From: Paulinella micropora
Lineage: Eukaryota > Cercozoa > Imbricatea > Euglyphida
Assembly: GCA_009731375.1 (NCBI GenBank)
Contig: BJOX01000050.1
Span: 247,955 to 298,783 of the forward strand
Direction: 5' to 3'
Length of the DNA: 50,829 nucleotides
The translations under genes and the position numbers were made by a program. Below are positions 46,211-50,829 of the stretch, piece by piece. The notes beneath the pieces were generated by a model that did no database searches, was not told where the DNA came from, and saw only the letters and a list, made by a program, of their open reading frames with translations. The first letter of the stretch is position 1, and each line of letters opens with the position of its first letter.

Positions 46211-46446
46211 TGTAATGCCCCCAACGATAGCTCGAAAAAAAGTCGGTAATACAACCAAACACAGTCCTCAAGAATGAGAATGATGTCTCGTTGTATTAGC
46301 TCAGTGAAGCCAAAAAGGAAAACGGCAACAGACCAGGAATAAAATGGCATCAGGTCCAATCCGGACAAATAATACTGAAAACAAGCTGGTGCACCTGTCA
46401 CCAGGAAAAGGTACTTTTTACCGGCTATCCGGGGGTGATGCCTACA
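46211..46446 (-). repeat. 5' LTR of copy 2
   Basis: This 236-bp LTR starts TGTAATGCCC and ends GCCTACA, followed by the AGTG duplication. Confidence 0.9.
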
Positions 46447-46611
46447 AGTGACATCATAAGACGCCGGGTTGATTAGTACTTGAATATTGCCTGGATTTGT
46501 ATTGGCTGATTAAAATTGATTTTTTTTTTACATAATCTTGATTAATATTAATATTGAATAGTTTAATAATCATACGGTAATAATGACATCAGTGTCGAAT
46601 TATTACAGTGT

Positions 46612-49334
<2,723 letters not shown>

Positions 49335-49337
49335 ATC

Positions 49338-49370
49338 AGACTTGGTAAACCGTTCGGACCCTGTTGCAGA
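49338..49370. repeat. 33-nt inverted repeat, right copy
   Basis: It is the exact reverse complement of 32062-32094. Here it directly abuts the microsatellite, whereas the left copy is about 180 bp away from it. Confidence 0.9.
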
Positions 49371-49679
49371 AACTCGCCCCAACACCCACCTTTAGAAATC
49401 TGGGATTCGGCTGTGTATGGAATGCAAACATAAGACCTTATTGACCCTTATTGACTCCTTGTTTCGCCGCCTGCATCTTGTTCTGTATTCGCGCAGGGTC
49501 CTTTCTTGGTTGCTGAGAGACGGTCCAGGCACATGGTAACTTGACTTCCATTTTTCTTTTGGGAATCTATCAGATCTCTTTGTGCAGTCTGAGAGCCCTA
49601 CCAAAAGGCGTAGACGCACAGCGGCGGGTGATGACACGGTCTAGAATGATAGATGAGGATTGATTCTGCTTGACTCAGG
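49371..49679. other. Unique sequence without a definite gene
   Basis: Composition is more balanced than elsewhere. A possible splice acceptor (CTCTTTGTGCAG, 49576-49587) precedes a short open stretch ending in TAG at 49642-49644, but this is too short to call. The sequence just outside the 33-nt repeat loosely resembles the outside of the left arm. Confidence 0.3.
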
Positions 49680-49814
49680 ATGTCTGAAATGCAGGTCAAA
49701 ACCCCCTATGGCATCGGCACTGTCGTTGGTGAGCGCACAGATGGAATGATCAAGGTTAAGCTTCCTTTCGGCGAAGCCTTCATGAACCCAAAAGATATTC
49801 AAAGGGTTACGTAG
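49680..49814 (+). CDS. Short host-like ORF with a small beta-domain signature
   Basis: This ORF encodes 44 residues, MSEMQ then VKTPYGIGTVVGERTDG, MIKVKLPFGEAF and a terminal PKDIQRVT. The pattern V-x-T-x-YG-x-G-x-V...R-x-DG...V-x-L-x-FG-x-x-(F/Y) recurs as a small SH3-like unit in proteins of many protists, often at a protein end. It may be a complete microprotein or the last exon of a longer gene: CTTGACTCAG just before the ATG looks like a splice acceptor. No upstream exon could be joined in frame. Confidence 0.45.
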   Translation: MSEMQVKTPYGIGTVVGERTDGMIKVKLPFGEAFMNPKDIQRVT

Positions 49815-50302
49815 ATTATGCTTCAATGTTCTTAGCCTGTTGAGATTCATGGAAACTGTGAAATATCAAGTCAAAAGAACAAACAAAAATAAGATATTAT
49901 CGATATTATTTAAATAAATTGGGTTTACTGATGAATCATTCCAATCGAGATTGCCAATGGGCCATACACCAGGAGAATTTTCCAGGAATTTTTTACAAGC
50001 CTAGACTTATTACATTACCATGATTATCATTATTGTTGTTTTTGTTACAATAATTACTAGCAATAATTATACTTCCTCCTCTGCCTTCTTCCTTCCTCCC
50101 CAAATATAGAGTATAACTATGGGCATGCATGTTTAACAAATATCAGGGTTGTAGCCGGTTGTGAAATCAATAAATACAACTTTGTAAATATGTAGTGAGA
50201 CAGGAAATGGAATTCATAACATATGCGTGTTCTACTTCAGACTCTTTGTCTCCACCGTTGATCCACACCTTTCCGTCAGCTTTCCCTTTCTGTGTTCAGT
50301 CT
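49815..50302. other. AT-rich noncoding stretch
   Basis: I see no gene, repeat array or strong signal here. A poly-pyrimidine stretch (about 50070-50100) and short AT-rich runs are the only features. Confidence 0.5.
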
Positions 50303-50331
50303 GGGGCGTCAGTTGTTGTTGATGATGTTGA

Positions 50332-50363
<32 letters not shown>

Positions 50364-50411
50364 ATGATGATGATGATGATGTTGTTGTTGATGATGTTGT
50401 TGTTGTTCTTG

Positions 50412-50443
<32 letters not shown>

Positions 50444-50475
50444 GGTTTTGTTCTTGTTATTATCATTATTGTTGT
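50303..50475. repeat. Imperfect trinucleotide repeat (GTT/GAT)n
   Basis: GTTGAT, GATGAT and GTTGTT units alternate over about 160 bp. They give long open frames of D/V, M/L or similar that are artefacts. Confidence 0.85.
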
Positions 50476-50551
50476 TGTTATTATTATCGTTGGAGTGTTG
50501 ACTGTGATCTATTTGAGGGTAACACAGCTTTTTGTTTCAACAATTTTTCCA

Positions 50552-50556
<5 letters not shown>

Positions 50557-50637
<81 letters not shown>
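50557..50637. repeat. (ATT)n microsatellite, about 27 units
   Basis: This is an uninterrupted ATT run. The following GC-richer sequence (CTGGAGGGGTGCAC...) read on the minus strand would end in an AAT tail, as in many retroposons, but no element was recognised. Confidence 0.9.
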
Positions 50638-50699
50638 TGGAGGGGTGCACAAGATGGCACTCCATGGGAAGAGGAGGTGGTTGGGCCTCTCCCCACGAA

Positions 50700-50726
50700 G
50701 GTGACCGCTTGGGGAGGGCGGTCACC
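50700..50726. other. 9-bp perfect GC-rich hairpin
   Basis: GGTGACCGC and GCGGTCACC pair perfectly around a nine-base loop. No gene adjoins it. It may be part of a repeat whose end is outside the window. Confidence 0.4.
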
Positions 50727-50829
50727 GGGATATGCGCAACTCTCAACTGGGCATTTACTCGGTAGGGGTTCGGCCAGGCAGGTTGTGGGGTTGTCTGTTG
50801 GATTGTTGGTTGGCTCGTTTTTCTTGGCT

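Larger units (their letters stand above)
35802..46446 (-). mobile_element. Ty3/gypsy-like LTR retrotransposon, copy 2 (10,645 bp)
   Basis: The structure is the same as copy 1, flanked by the 4-bp duplication AGTG (35798-35801 and 46447-46450). The different target duplication shows a separate insertion event rather than a segmental copy. Gag and pol frames are both intact apart from the shared in-frame UGA, so this copy could be autonomous. A 10-base gap lies in the 3' region. Confidence 0.93.

Noticed and set aside
49588-49679. A 51-nt intron (49628-49678) joining an upstream exon to the 44-codon ORF
   Set aside because: GT and AG are at the right distance, but the frame needed to continue the ORF hits a TAG at 49611-49613 in the upstream part.
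50640-50829. A tRNA-derived SINE next to the ATT run
   Set aside because: A GGTTCGGCC stretch loosely resembles a B box, but no matching A box at the right distance was found.

Overview
The window is a piece of a eukaryotic nuclear scaffold. It has three assembly gaps, long tetranucleotide microsatellites, two LTR retrotransposons and a gene with two spliceosomal-type introns of about 50 nt. The host is probably a microbial eukaryote, but nothing here identifies it. The short introns and a small 44-residue host-like ORF near 49.7 kb are the only hints.

Region 1 (1-18.4 kb) is an integrated Polinton-like virus (PLV/Maverick class). Its core set is complete: protein-primed family B DNA polymerase, double-jelly-roll major capsid protein, penton, adenain-like protease, FtsK/HerA-type packaging ATPase and a retroviral-type (rve) integrase. 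Accessory genes are two ExoX-C-like proteins, a lectin-like fibre candidate, a 1195-residue tail-fibre-like protein with an S74 self-cleaving chaperone domain, a two-helix membrane protein, a basic virion-peptide candidate, a small secreted Cys-rich (PSI-like) protein and coiled-coil proteins. Polymerase, ExoX-like, acidic/basic and integrase genes lie on +; the virion genes lie mostly on -. The genes are punctuated by two families of conserved hairpins, one right after stop codons and one right before start codons. Several genes carry single breaks (polymerase, fibre, a small virion gene, perhaps the protease precursor), so this looks like a recently decaying copy. No terminal inverted repeats could be paired because the left end lies outside the window.

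Region 2 (18.4-20.3 kb) holds a spliced gene on -, a divergent coiled-coil gene on +, a cluster of small hairpins and an 8-bp minisatellite. Whether it belongs to the virus or the host is unclear.

Region 3 (20.3-32.05 kb) is a tandem satellite of about 360 bp interrupted by a complete 10.66-kb Ty3/gypsy-like element on -. It has 240-260-bp TG...CA LTRs and a 4-bp target duplication GGCC. Gag and Pol are in one frame, separated by a single UGA.

Region 4 (32.05-49.4 kb) consists of two long microsatellite arms in inverted orientation, bounded by a 33-nt exact inverted repeat. Between them lie a (CT)n block with a gap, AT-rich sequence and a second copy of the same retrotransposon (35802-46446, target duplication AGTG). 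Its internal region is almost identical to copy 1, although the LTRs differ more.

Region 5 (49.4-50.8 kb) is host-like unique sequence with one convincing short ORF and trinucleotide repeats.
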